Program-made: the position numbers and the translations under genes
Notes under the pieces: model-generated
What the model was told of the DNA's origin: nothing
Database searches by the model: none
What the model saw: the letters and a program-made list of their open reading frames with translations, nothing else
Part shown: positions 1 to 5,848 of the stretch, piece after piece
Numbering within the stretch: the first letter of the stretch is position 1
Layout: the number at the start of each line of letters is the position of its first letter
Source: Coriobacteriales bacterium
GTDB lineage: Bacteria; Actinomycetota; Coriobacteriia; Coriobacteriales; CADBOM01
Reading direction: 5' to 3'
Assembly (NCBI GenBank): GCA_017515355.1
Contig: JAFWGD010000180.1
Coordinates: 1 to 7,935, forward strand
DNA length: 7,935 nt

Positions 1-82
1 TGAACTCGTAGCCAAGGATCTTCTCGGCGCGCGCGGCGATGCCGTCGAGCACGCTGCTATCCGGCAGCTGGTTGCGCTTCAT
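1..82 (-). CDS. rnc: Ribonuclease III, N-terminal fragment (cut by window edge)
   Basis: The frame opens with ATG at 82-80 and stays open to the window edge, giving 27 codons. The visible residues end in AEKILGYEF, which resembles the first helix of RNase III (the family usually shows a 'LGYxF' stretch before its catalytic signature). RNase III cuts double-stranded RNA and matures rRNA precursors. Position supports the call: rnc follows acpP in many Gram-positive operons. The start lies directly after the acpP TAG stop, with no spacer and in the same frame. I see no Shine-Dalgarno sequence in the last codons of acpP, so translation probably depends on re-initiation by ribosomes finishing acpP. 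The catalytic motif lies outside the window, so identity rests on a short match plus gene order. Confidence 0.72.
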   Translation of the reverse strand, partial: MKRNQLPDSSVLDGIAARAEKILGYEF

Positions 83-322
83 CTAGATGAGCGATCTGAT
101 CTGGTCGAGCGCATCCCCGATCGTCTTGACCTTCTCGAAGGCCTCGTCCTCGATCGAGATGTCGAACTGATCCTCGAACTCGGTGAGCAGCTGCAGCAGG
201 TCGAGGGAATCCGCATCGAGATCCTCGATGAGGTTGGTGCTCTCGGTGATGTCGTCGGGATTGCATGCGATCTGGTCGACGATGATCTCCTTGACCTTCG
301 CGAAAAGCTCTTCACGCTCCAT
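83..322 (-). CDS. acpP: Acyl carrier protein
   Basis: This 79-residue acidic protein has the normal ACP length. It carries growing acyl chains in type II fatty acid synthesis in the cytosol, on a 4'-phosphopantetheine arm added by holo-ACP synthase. The attachment site is Ser39 in the motif DADSLDLLQ (residues 36-44). Helix II continues as LLTEFEDQFDISI. At position 44 most ACPs have Glu (DSLDxVEL); here it is Gln, a mild departure in the partner-docking helix. The start ATG has a strong Shine-Dalgarno, AAGGAG, seven bases upstream. The stop is TAG. It lies downstream of plsX, whose product uses acyl-ACP, and upstream of probable rnc. A 182-base structured spacer separates it from plsX and may let it be expressed at a higher level than its neighbours. 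Confidence 0.97.
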   Translation of the reverse strand: MEREELFAKVKEIIVDQIACNPDDITESTNLIEDLDADSLDLLQLLTEFEDQFDISIEDEAFEKVKTIGDALDQIRSLI

Positions 323-360
323 GTGTTCTCTCCTTAGCTATGAGCGGGCTGCCGCGCGAA

Positions 361-442
361 CAGCGGGCGCAACCGCTGCGAACGCGGGTTTCACCTGCCA
401 AAAGCAGGCTGGACCGACGTGGAGCAATGCGGGTTTTCCCGC
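361..442 (-). promoter_or_regulatory. Three stem-loops in the acpP leader
   Basis: Three simple hairpins lie in a row between plsX and acpP. Their stems in plus-strand coordinates are 429-433 with 438-442 (5 bp, loop of four), 394-398 with 404-408 (5 bp, loop of five) and 361-366 with 373-378 (6 bp, loop of six). None is followed by a run of U on the minus strand, so they do not look like terminators. The octamer GCAATGCG occurs at 424-431 and again at 443-450, around the first hairpin. The RNA ahead of the acpP ribosome site could therefore be well folded, acting in stability, processing or translation control. The function is inference. No known riboswitch was recognised. Confidence 0.4.
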
Positions 443-461
443 GCAATGCGCACATGTTGAC

Positions 462-478
462 CCAAATTTCAATTTTGG
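462..478 (-). promoter_or_regulatory. 17-bp near-palindrome, possible operator before acpP
   Basis: On the minus strand the site reads CCAAAATTGAAATTTGG. Seven of the eight base pairs around the centre at 470 are symmetric; the only mismatch is 467 with 473. It is a short AT-rich island in GC-rich DNA. It overlaps the candidate -10 of an internal acpP promoter and extends past it towards acpP, a position where a dimeric repressor would block transcription. Fatty acid genes in Gram-positive bacteria are controlled by repressors such as FapR, FabT or FasR. The site does not clearly match the FapR or FabT boxes I know, so the regulator is unknown. Confidence 0.42.
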
Positions 479-500
479 CTGATTGGAGAGCAAAACGCAA
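472..500 (-). promoter_or_regulatory. Candidate internal promoter for acpP
   Basis: On the minus strand a -35-like TTGCGT (500-495) is followed after exactly 17 bases by a -10-like CAAAAT (477-472). The -35 matches the sigma70 consensus at 3 of 6 positions and the -10 at 4 of 6, so the match is only fair. The -35 lies just past the plsX stop codon, where an internal promoter for acpP would make sense because ACP is needed in far greater amounts than PlsX. Predicted transcription would start near 465 and give a leader of about 140 bases. Confidence 0.35.
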
Positions 501-504
501 CGCG

Positions 505-1500
505 CTATTCGCCCAGCAGACCCGCAATCTTCTCGGTCAGACCAGCTCGAATCGCCTTGGCGCAGGTGGCGATGCCGTTGGCGATGGCCTTGGGACTCGA
601 GGAGCCGTGGCCTATGTGGCAGACGGCGCGGACGCCGAGCAGCGGAGCGCCGCCGTAGGTGTCCGGGTCGATCTGGGCCTTGAGCTCGTAGAGGCCTCCC
701 TTGAGCTTTGCTGCGGCAAGCTTGTTGCCCAGCGAGGAGGTCATGATCCCCTTGATCGCGCCGAAGAGAACGGAGGCGCTTCCCTCGATTGTCTTGAGTG
801 CCACGTTGCCGGTGAAGCCGTCGGTGACGACCACGTCGCAGGTGGCCTTGAGGATGTCGCCGCCCTCGACGTTGCCGATGAAGCCCTCGACTCCGGAGAG
901 CAGCTCATGCGCGGCGATCGTGGCCTGGTTGCCCTTGGTCTCCTCGGAGCCGTTGCTCAGAAGGCCGATCGTGGGGTTCTCCATGCCAAGGAAGCACTCG
1001 CCATAGGCGCGGCCCATCTGGGCGAACTGGACTAGGTATTCGGGCTTGCAATCTGCGTTGGCGCCGCAGTCGAGAAGGATGATCTCCTTGATGGGAGACG
1101 GAACGACGGTGGCAAGCGCGGGCCTCATGATGCCCTTGATGCGCCCGATGATCAGCGTGGCCGCGGTGAGGCAGGCGCCGGTGGAGCCAGCCGAGAAGAA
1201 GCCGTCGGCACGTCCTTCCTTGACCGCCTTGCAGCCGACGACGATGGAGGAATCCTTCTTCTGGCGCACCGCGTTGGCAGGATGGTCTCCCATCTCGATG
1301 ACCTCGCTGGCGTAGATCGCCTCGATGCGCTCGGGATGCTTGGCTGCGATGCCCGCGATGGATTCTTCGCGGCCGACGAGCAGGATGGAGAGGTTGGGGT
1401 CTGCGACAAGCGCCTTCTCCACGCCCTCGATCACGACGGACGGCGCATTGTCCCCTCCCTCGGCGTCGACGCACACGCATACGTTCTTGAGCTCAGCCAT
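505..1500 (-). CDS. plsX: Phosphate acyltransferase PlsX
   Basis: PlsX makes acyl-phosphate from acyl-ACP and phosphate, the first committed step of phospholipid synthesis in the PlsX/PlsY pathway. It works as a peripheral membrane enzyme. The 331-residue length is typical. Family motifs appear in order: DAEGGDNAP (12-20), FFSAGSTGA (101-109), LLDCGANAD (142-150), NGSEETKGN (183-191), GNVEGGDI (209-216), DVVVTDGFTGNVALKT (222-237), YGGAPLLGV (282-290) and IGHGS (296-300). Two usually conserved positions differ: the first motif is normally DAMGGD (Glu14 replaces Met), and the second is normally SAGNTGA (Ser106 replaces Asn). The rest is intact, so activity is likely. The start ATG follows GGAGG by five bases. 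The stop is TAG. It lies between rpmF and acpP, the common Gram-positive arrangement. Confidence 0.97.
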   Translation of the reverse strand: MAELKNVCVCVDAEGGDNAPSVVIEGVEKALVADPNLSILLVGREESIAGIAAKHPERIEAIYASEVIEMGDHPANAVRQKKDSSIVVGCKAVKEGRADGFFSAGSTGACLTAATLIIGRIKGIMRPALATVVPSPIKEIILLDCGANADCKPEYLVQFAQMGRAYGECFLGMENPTIGLLSNGSEETKGNQATIAAHELLSGVEGFIGNVEGGDILKATCDVVVTDGFTGNVALKTIEGSASVLFGAIKGIMTSSLGNKLAAAKLKGGLYELKAQIDPDTYGGAPLLGVRAVCHIGHGSSSPKAIANGIATCAKAIRAGLTEKIAGLLGE

Positions 1501-1510
1501 CTTAACCTCC

Positions 1511-1554
1511 GATTAAACAAACATGGCCGAGCCTCGCAAAGAGACATCGGCCAT
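1511..1554 (-). terminator. Terminator- or attenuator-like hairpin between rpmF and plsX
   Basis: On the minus strand an 8-bp perfect stem, ATGGCCGA with TCGGCCAT (1554-1547 and 1530-1523), closes a 16-base loop that can form a small inner CTC/GAG stem. It is followed directly by GTTTGTTT, a broken U-rich tail. The plsX ribosome site GGAGG begins just downstream, at 1510-1506. The hairpin could partly end rpmF transcripts, giving more L32 message than plsX message, or it could be an RNA processing site. The large loop and interrupted U tract make it weaker than a standard intrinsic terminator. Confidence 0.5.
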
Positions 1555-1578
1555 CTTCGAACATTCAACCAGCTTGGA

Positions 1579-1758
1579 CTACTCGGTGACGATAACTTCG
1601 CGGCCCTTGTAGTATCCGCAGTTTCCGCATACGCGATGGGGAAGCTTGACCTCTCCGCACTGCGGGCAGACGGAACGCGGCTTGGGCGCGCAGACGCAAT
1701 TTGCGCTGCGGCGAGAGTTGGTCTTCGCACGGCCTTTTCTACGCTTGGGTACTGCCAT
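1579..1758 (-). CDS. rpmF: 50S ribosomal protein L32 (zinc-ribbon form)
   Basis: This 59-residue basic protein is a structural component of the large ribosomal subunit. It starts MAVPKRRKGRAKTNSRR, the standard L32 opening. A zinc ribbon follows, with Cys31-x2-Cys34 (CPQC) and Cys44-x2-Cys47 (CGNC), then the usual ending YYKGREVI. This is the zinc-binding form; some genomes also carry a zinc-free copy for zinc starvation. Extra cysteines at 21 and 23 are not part of the usual four. The frame is open for another 37 codons upstream, but the chosen ATG at 1758 matches the family and has AAGGAG eight bases before it, so the longer start is rejected. The stop is TAG. The DUF177/YceD gene that often precedes rpmF is absent here. 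Confidence 0.97.
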   Translation of the reverse strand: MAVPKRRKGRAKTNSRRSANCVCAPKPRSVCPQCGEVKLPHRVCGNCGYYKGREVIVTE

Positions 1759-1781
1759 TTTCCTTGCTCCTTCTATCGAAT

Positions 1782-1797
1782 CGCCGCTTTTGCGGCG
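1782..1797 (-). promoter_or_regulatory. Perfect hairpin in the rpmF leader
   Basis: A 6-bp all-GC stem, CGCCGC with GCGGCG, closes an AAAA loop on the minus strand. It lies between the predicted rpmF start of transcription (near 1810) and the ribosome site just before 1758. With no U tract after it on this strand, it is not a terminator. Such leader hairpins in ribosomal protein mRNAs can protect the 5' end or serve as binding sites for feedback control. No specific binding protein can be named from the sequence. Confidence 0.45.
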
Positions 1798-1816
1798 TTT
1801 GAATGCGCGAAAAGTG

Positions 1817-1845
1817 AGTTTAGCACTTAGGGTGCGGCGTGTCGA
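1817..1845 (-). promoter_or_regulatory. Sigma70-like promoter of the rpmF-plsX-acpP operon
   Basis: On the minus strand, TCGACA (1845-1840) matches the -35 consensus at five of six bases. After exactly 17 bases comes TAAACT (1822-1817), which matches the -10 consensus at four of six. Transcription would start near 1810, leaving a leader of about 50 bases that holds a perfect hairpin before the rpmF ribosome site. The placement after the end of the upstream ATPase gene fits an operon start. Confidence 0.6.
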
Positions 1846-1860
1846 TGTGCAAACCACCCC

Positions 1861-1880
1861 AAACGGCATTAAAGCCGCTT
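1861..1880 (-). terminator. Possible weak terminator after the HerA-like gene
   Basis: On the minus strand AAGCGGC and GCCGTTT can pair over seven positions, one of them G-U, around a six-base loop TTTAAT. The Us lie inside the stem and the sequence after it is G-rich, so this is a poor match to an intrinsic terminator. It lies between the ATPase stop codon and the rpmF promoter, where a terminator would be expected. No better candidate was found in that spacer. Confidence 0.25.
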
Positions 1881-1968
1881 TGAGGGGCGAAAGGCGCTGC
1901 TGCAGGGCGCCAAGATGGCGCGATTCGGCTCCAACCCGAGGATGCGACGTCGCTTCTTGGCCGCGAAG

Positions 1969-3711
1969 CTACCACCTCTTGCGACTGCCGAAGATGTTGC
2001 GCATGATAACGTCGCCAGCTTGGCGGCCGAAGACATCGAGCATGTCATCGAAGCCGCTGCTCGACGAGCGCGACTTGCTGGACGAGCGCTTCTTGCCCCC
2101 GCCCATGAGGGTGTCGATGGCCTTGTTGAGCTCCTTCTCTCTCTGCTGGCGCTCCTTCTCGCGGCGGCGCATCTCCTCGTTGTAGGCCTTCTGCCTCGCG
2201 CGCTCCTGGGCCTGGATGCGCTTGCGCTCCTCGGCCTCGAGCTCCTTGAGGCGCTTGCGCTCCATCTGCTCGATCTGCCTCTGCCTCGCGCGCTCCTCGG
2301 CGGCTGCCTTCTTCTCCGCCTCCTTGCGGGCGCGCTCCTCCTCCTTGGCCTTCATCGCCTCGAACTCGGCGCGCTCCTTCTCGAGCTGGGCGCGCTCGTA
2401 CTCTAGCTCCGCCTGCGCCTCCTCCTCGGCGCGCCTTTCGATGATCAGCTCGTAGGCCGATTCGCGATCGAGCGCATTGCCGTACTTGTTGTCCAGCGCT
2501 GTCTGCTTGCCCAGCGCATGCTCTATCACCTCGTCATCCGCAGCGGCCATCAGGCACTGCGGAGGGAGCATCTTGGCGTTCTCGACGATGGATGGGCGAC
2601 CCTCCTCGTCGAGGAAGGAGACGAGCGCCTCGCCGGTGCCGAGCTCGAGGATCGCCTTTGCGGAGTCGAACTTCGGATTTGACCTGAAGGTCTCTGCTGC
2701 GGCGCGCACGGCCTTCTGCTCTGCAGGGGTGTAGGCGCGCAGACCATGCTGGATCCTGTTGGATAGCTGGGCGAGCACCTCGTTGGGGATGTCGGAGGGC
2801 GATTGGGTGATGAAGTAGATGCCGACGCCCTTGGAGCGGATGAGCTTGACGACCTGGATCAGCTTGTCGAGCAGCTCCTTGGGCATGCCGTTGAAGAGAA
2901 GATGGGCCTCGTCGAAGAAGAAGACGAAGCGCGGCTTCTCCAGATCCCCGACCTCCGGGAGCGTCTCGAAGAGCTCGCTCATCATCCAAAGGAGGAACAT
3001 CGCGTAGATCTGCGGAGTGTTGATCAGCTGCGAGGCGTTGAGGATGTTGACATAGCCATGGCCTATCTCGTCGGTGGCGAACCAGTCGTTGAGATCGATC
3101 GCAGGCTCCCCGAAGAATATGTCGCCGCCCTGGTCCTCGACTGCAATCAGCTCGCGCAGGATCGCGCCGATCGACTGCGAAGCGACGTGGCCGTACTCGA
3201 ACTCGTACTCCTTGGCATGCTCGCCGACATAGTTGAGCATCGCGCGGAGGTCCTTGAGGTCGATCAGCAGCATTCCCATGTCATCTGCCACGCGGAAGAC
3301 GACGTTGAGAACTCCAGCCTGCACGTCTGAGAGGCCGAGCAGGCGAGAAAGGAGCATCGGGCCCATGTCGGAGACGGTGATGCGAATCGGGATGCCCCAA
3401 CCGCCGGCAACGTCCCAGAACCTGCAAGGGCAGCCCTCGTAGGTCCAGCCTTCGAGGCCGAACCTGGCGATGCGCTTCTGCATGTTCTCGTTGTCGACGC
3501 CAGGCTGCGCCATTCCGGTCACATCGCCCTTGACATCGGCCATGAAGACCGGAACGCCGGCCTTGCTCAGCCCCTCGGCCATGATCTTCAACGTGACGGT
3601 CTTCCCGGTGCCGGAAGCGCCAGAGATCAGCCCGTGGCGGTTTGCCTGGTTGAGAAGCAGATAGCACGGATTTTCGCCTTGGGCCATCCAGATGCGATCA
3701 CCTTGCAGCAT
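1969..3711 (-). CDS. HerA-like ATPase, DUF853/YjgR family, with C-terminal coiled coil
   Basis: This 580-residue protein belongs to the DUF853 (YjgR-like) group of HerA/FtsK-type ATPases, predicted ring-forming DNA motors whose exact role is unknown. Walker A is GASGTGKT (31-38). Walker B is FVFFFDEAH (262-270), with Asp267 and Glu268. The stretch ITQSPSDIPNEVLAQLSNRI (301-320) and GTGEALVSFLDEEGRP (358-373) are typical of the family. Residues about 424-530 are almost all Glu, Lys, Arg, Ala and Gln, a long coiled coil. A Ser/Lys-rich linker (541-552) leads to a C-terminal tail ending IFGSRKRW. No signal peptide or membrane segment is seen, so it is cytosolic. I chose ATG 3711 because AAGGGG lies six bases upstream and the protein then begins where the family does; the frame stays open for 88 more codons without a convincing start. 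The stop is TAG. It follows the HEAT gene by 101 bases. Confidence 0.9.
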   Translation of the reverse strand: MLQGDRIWMAQGENPCYLLLNQANRHGLISGASGTGKTVTLKIMAEGLSKAGVPVFMADVKGDVTGMAQPGVDNENMQKRIARFGLEGWTYEGCPCRFWDVAGGWGIPIRITVSDMGPMLLSRLLGLSDVQAGVLNVVFRVADDMGMLLIDLKDLRAMLNYVGEHAKEYEFEYGHVASQSIGAILRELIAVEDQGGDIFFGEPAIDLNDWFATDEIGHGYVNILNASQLINTPQIYAMFLLWMMSELFETLPEVGDLEKPRFVFFFDEAHLLFNGMPKELLDKLIQVVKLIRSKGVGIYFITQSPSDIPNEVLAQLSNRIQHGLRAYTPAEQKAVRAAAETFRSNPKFDSAKAILELGTGEALVSFLDEEGRPSIVENAKMLPPQCLMAAADDEVIEHALGKQTALDNKYGNALDRESAYELIIERRAEEEAQAELEYERAQLEKERAEFEAMKAKEEERARKEAEKKAAAEERARQRQIEQMERKRLKELEAEERKRIQAQERARQKAYNEEMRRREKERQQREKELNKAIDTLMGGGKKRSSSKSRSSSSGFDDMLDVFGRQAGDVIMRNIFGSRKRW

Positions 3712-3812
3712 GTCGGTCCCCTTTCGTGTGGACATTCGTAGCATTGGCGCGCACCCGTTTGGGCATGCGTGCGCACTGCGCTCGGCAAGCGCCATGAACG
3801 GGGCTACTGGAA

Positions 3813-4889
3813 TTATATCGAAAGGAGCGGCTGTTGGCCGAGCAAGTCGAGCGCCTTGGCGCAGAGCTCGGAGTATCGGCTGCCGCGCTCCGAGGAAGCG
3901 AATCCTGCGAGCGCCTCCTTGGCACGCTCGCCGCCGATGTTGGCGAGCGCCTCGATGGCGTACCTCACGCACCACTCATGCGGGTCGTCGAGGGCGGATA
4001 TGAGAAGCTCGACCGCGGAGTCGATGGCCTCGGTGCCGAGCGTACAGGATGAGGAGATGGCCATCTTGCCGAGCGACCAAATTGCGGTCGATCGCAGATC
4101 GTCAGGGCTGACGGAGCTGGAGGAAACCGCGCAGGTCAACGCGAAGATCGACTGGGCGCGAGAGGCATCGAACTGCCCGATGCGTTCGAACCCGTCCGCA
4201 AGCGAGAGCTGGGCCGCCACGCGCACCTTCGTCTCCTCTACCGCATCGTCGAGGGCGGTGTAGGCGCAATCGAGCGCCATTGCCGAGGACTCCTGCTCCT
4301 CTGCATCCTCGGAATCGATGAGGAAGGCTCCGAGCGATCCGAGCGCGCTGATGGCGCTGGAACGGACGTTCTCCGTATCTTCGGAATCTGCTAGCTGAAC
4401 CAGCCTGCCAATGGGATCGGAACGGCCAAGCTGGCCGAGCGAGAGCGCCGCATTCGCGCGGACCCACTCCGCCTCGTCGTCGAGGCACATGAGCAGCGGC
4501 TCGAGGGCGCGCCCGTCATGCAGGCGCCCGATCGCCGCCGCAGCGTTCTTGCGAATCTCGTCGTTGATATCGAAGAGCCTGACCGCTATCGGCGCGAAGG
4601 AGCGCCTGTCGGCGATCATCGCGAGAGCCGCAAGGGTGGCGCACCTGATGTCGACCGATTCCTCGTCGTCGAGAAGGGGCAGCAGCGGCTCGATCGCAAC
4701 GGCCTTGCGCGAGGCGCCAAGCGCGTAGATCGCAGCGAGGCGCACGCGGTCGTCGACGTCGGAGAGCAGGTCGATGAGCGTGGTTGTCGCAGCGGGATCG
4801 GGAATCGTCGCAATCGATTGCGCGACCATCGCGCGCACGCTCGGGTCGCTGTTCTTCGCCATGCCAAGCAGATCTGAGAGGTCTGACAT
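3813..4889 (-). CDS. HEAT-repeat protein of unknown function
   Basis: The 358 residues are built from tandem HEAT-like helical repeats of about 31-33 residues. Repeats begin near residues 15, 47, 79, 111, 141 and 173, with cores such as VRLAAIYALG (49-58), IRKNAAAAIGRL (112-123), VRANAALSLGQLG (143-155) and VRSSAISALGSLG (175-187). A less regular middle section (190-260) contains an acidic linker, and the repeats return at 265-275 and 308-320 (VRYAIEALANIGG). HEAT arrays act as protein-binding scaffolds. No catalytic motif, signal peptide or membrane segment is seen. The start has AAAGG eight bases upstream and lies 39 bases after the hydrolase gene, so the two are probably co-transcribed. 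It precedes the HerA-like ATPase, so a scaffold for that ATPase is possible but is inference only. A phycocyanobilin lyase-type HEAT annotation by automated tools would not be supported by context. Confidence 0.85.
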   Translation of the reverse strand: MSDLSDLLGMAKNSDPSVRAMVAQSIATIPDPAATTTLIDLLSDVDDRVRLAAIYALGASRKAVAIEPLLPLLDDEESVDIRCATLAALAMIADRRSFAPIAVRLFDINDEIRKNAAAAIGRLHDGRALEPLLMCLDDEAEWVRANAALSLGQLGRSDPIGRLVQLADSEDTENVRSSAISALGSLGAFLIDSEDAEEQESSAMALDCAYTALDDAVEETKVRVAAQLSLADGFERIGQFDASRAQSIFALTCAVSSSSVSPDDLRSTAIWSLGKMAISSSCTLGTEAIDSAVELLISALDDPHEWCVRYAIEALANIGGERAKEALAGFASSERGSRYSELCAKALDLLGQQPLLSI

Positions 4890-4928
4890 CTCGCTAGCCT
4901 TTCTTCAAATGCGCTGCGGGCGAAGCCG

Positions 4929-5771
4929 CTAGAGAACCTGGAAGCCATCGTAGGAGGCGAACACGTTGGTGCCGGCGAGCTTCTCCTCGACCTCTGCGAG
5001 CGTTATCGGCGTGTCGAAGTGCATCGACATGTGCGTAAGGACCGCCTTGCCCACTCCGAGCTCTGCGGCAAGCGCTGCCGAGTCGTCGATCGACATATGC
5101 GAGGCAGCCATCCAATTCGCGCCGTTGAAGGTCGCATCGATCACGAGGACGTCGATGCCACGCAGCAGCTCGAGGGTCTCGTCGCAGGGGCGCGCGGTGT
5201 CGGGGAAGTAGGCCACCTTCATCGGCTTGCCGCTCTCGGTGGCGTCTGCGGGCAGCTCGATCAGATAGCCGAAGGCGCCTGGGCAATGCGTCGCCAGCAA
5301 CGGCGTGTAGCCGATGCCGTCGAACTCCAGCCTCTGCCCCGCCTCGATCACGTGGAGGAGATAGGTGTCGGCCATCTTCTCGAAGTGCGTCGAGATGTAC
5401 TCGGCGGTTTGGGAATTGCAGTAGAAATCGATGATCTTGCGCGTCTTGAGGCGCACGAGGTATTCGAGCTGCGGCACTCCGCCGAGATGGTCGAAGTGCT
5501 CATGGGTGAAGATCACCCTGTCGATCTCGGGAATGCCGAAGCGGTCGAGTTGCAGATGCATCTCCGGGGCGCAGTCTATCAAGGTGCGCTCGTTGCGCGT
5601 AACGAGCATGCTGGAGCATGTCCTGCGCGCACGCGGGTCGGCCTTGGCCTCCTCGCATGCCTTGCAGCCGCAGTAGTACGTGGGCACTCCGCACGCAGCG
5701 CCCGTGCCGAGCAGCATTACCTGCGCAACTGTCCCATTAATGTCACAGCTATTGAGTTGAGCCTCTTCCAT
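4929..5771 (-). CDS. PhnP-like metallo-beta-lactamase-fold hydrolase
   Basis: This 280-residue protein has the metallo-beta-lactamase fold and resembles PhnP, a phosphodiesterase for 5-phosphoribosyl 1,2-cyclic phosphate in phosphonate breakdown. The metal site HEHFDH (90-95) is complete. Likely further ligands are His162 (ATHCPG), Asp191 (FPDT) and a C-terminal His, either His225 or His247 (THMS). A Cys trio C34-G-C36-x2-C39 just after LGTGAACGVP matches the structural zinc site of PhnP. No other phosphonate genes are in view, so the substrate is open; it may be another cyclic or linear phosphodiester. It looks cytosolic. The start is uncertain: ATG 5771 has only a weak GGCGG upstream. Met19 (ATG at 5717) lies closer to the usual family N-terminus but also lacks a good ribosome site. 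The stop is TAG. It is the first gene of a probable hydrolase-HEAT(-ATPase) unit and is divergent from sbcD. Confidence 0.87.
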   Translation of the reverse strand: MEEAQLNSCDINGTVAQVMLLGTGAACGVPTYYCGCKACEEAKADPRARRTCSSMLVTRNERTLIDCAPEMHLQLDRFGIPEIDRVIFTHEHFDHLGGVPQLEYLVRLKTRKIIDFYCNSQTAEYISTHFEKMADTYLLHVIEAGQRLEFDGIGYTPLLATHCPGAFGYLIELPADATESGKPMKVAYFPDTARPCDETLELLRGIDVLVIDATFNGANWMAASHMSIDDSAALAAELGVGKAVLTHMSMHFDTPITLAEVEEKLAGTNVFASYDGFQVL

Positions 5772-5848
5772 TTCCGCCCGTCATCCCCTAAAATCTATAG
5801 ATGCTTGAAGCGACTTTCGACTACCTCTGCGATTGCCGCCATAGGGAG

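Noticed and set aside
312..527. 71-codon minus-strand frame across the acpP leader
   Set aside because: It begins inside plsX, overlaps the start of acpP and has no family match; the spacer is better explained as leader RNA.
340..1035. Long plus-strand open frame opposite plsX and its spacer
   Set aside because: It is an antisense shadow of plsX with no ribosome site and no recognisable family; high GC gives many such frames.
1759..1869. Longer start for rpmF, adding 37 residues
   Set aside because: It would start ahead of the predicted transcription start and promoter -10, and L32 proteins begin at MAVPKRR.
1907..1921. Hairpin GCGCCA/TGGCGC as terminator of the ATPase gene
   Set aside because: The 6-bp stem is perfect, but no U-rich tract follows on the minus strand.
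1915..2406. Leu/Ala-rich plus-strand frame that looks like a membrane protein
   Set aside because: It is the complement of the Glu/Lys/Arg-rich coiled-coil part of the ATPase gene; the composition is a by-product of that coding strand.
3712..3975. Longer start for the HerA-like ATPase, adding 88 residues
   Set aside because: The extra residues are Arg-rich, run into the HEAT gene, lack a ribosome site and do not resemble the family. ATG 3711 has AAGGGG at good spacing.
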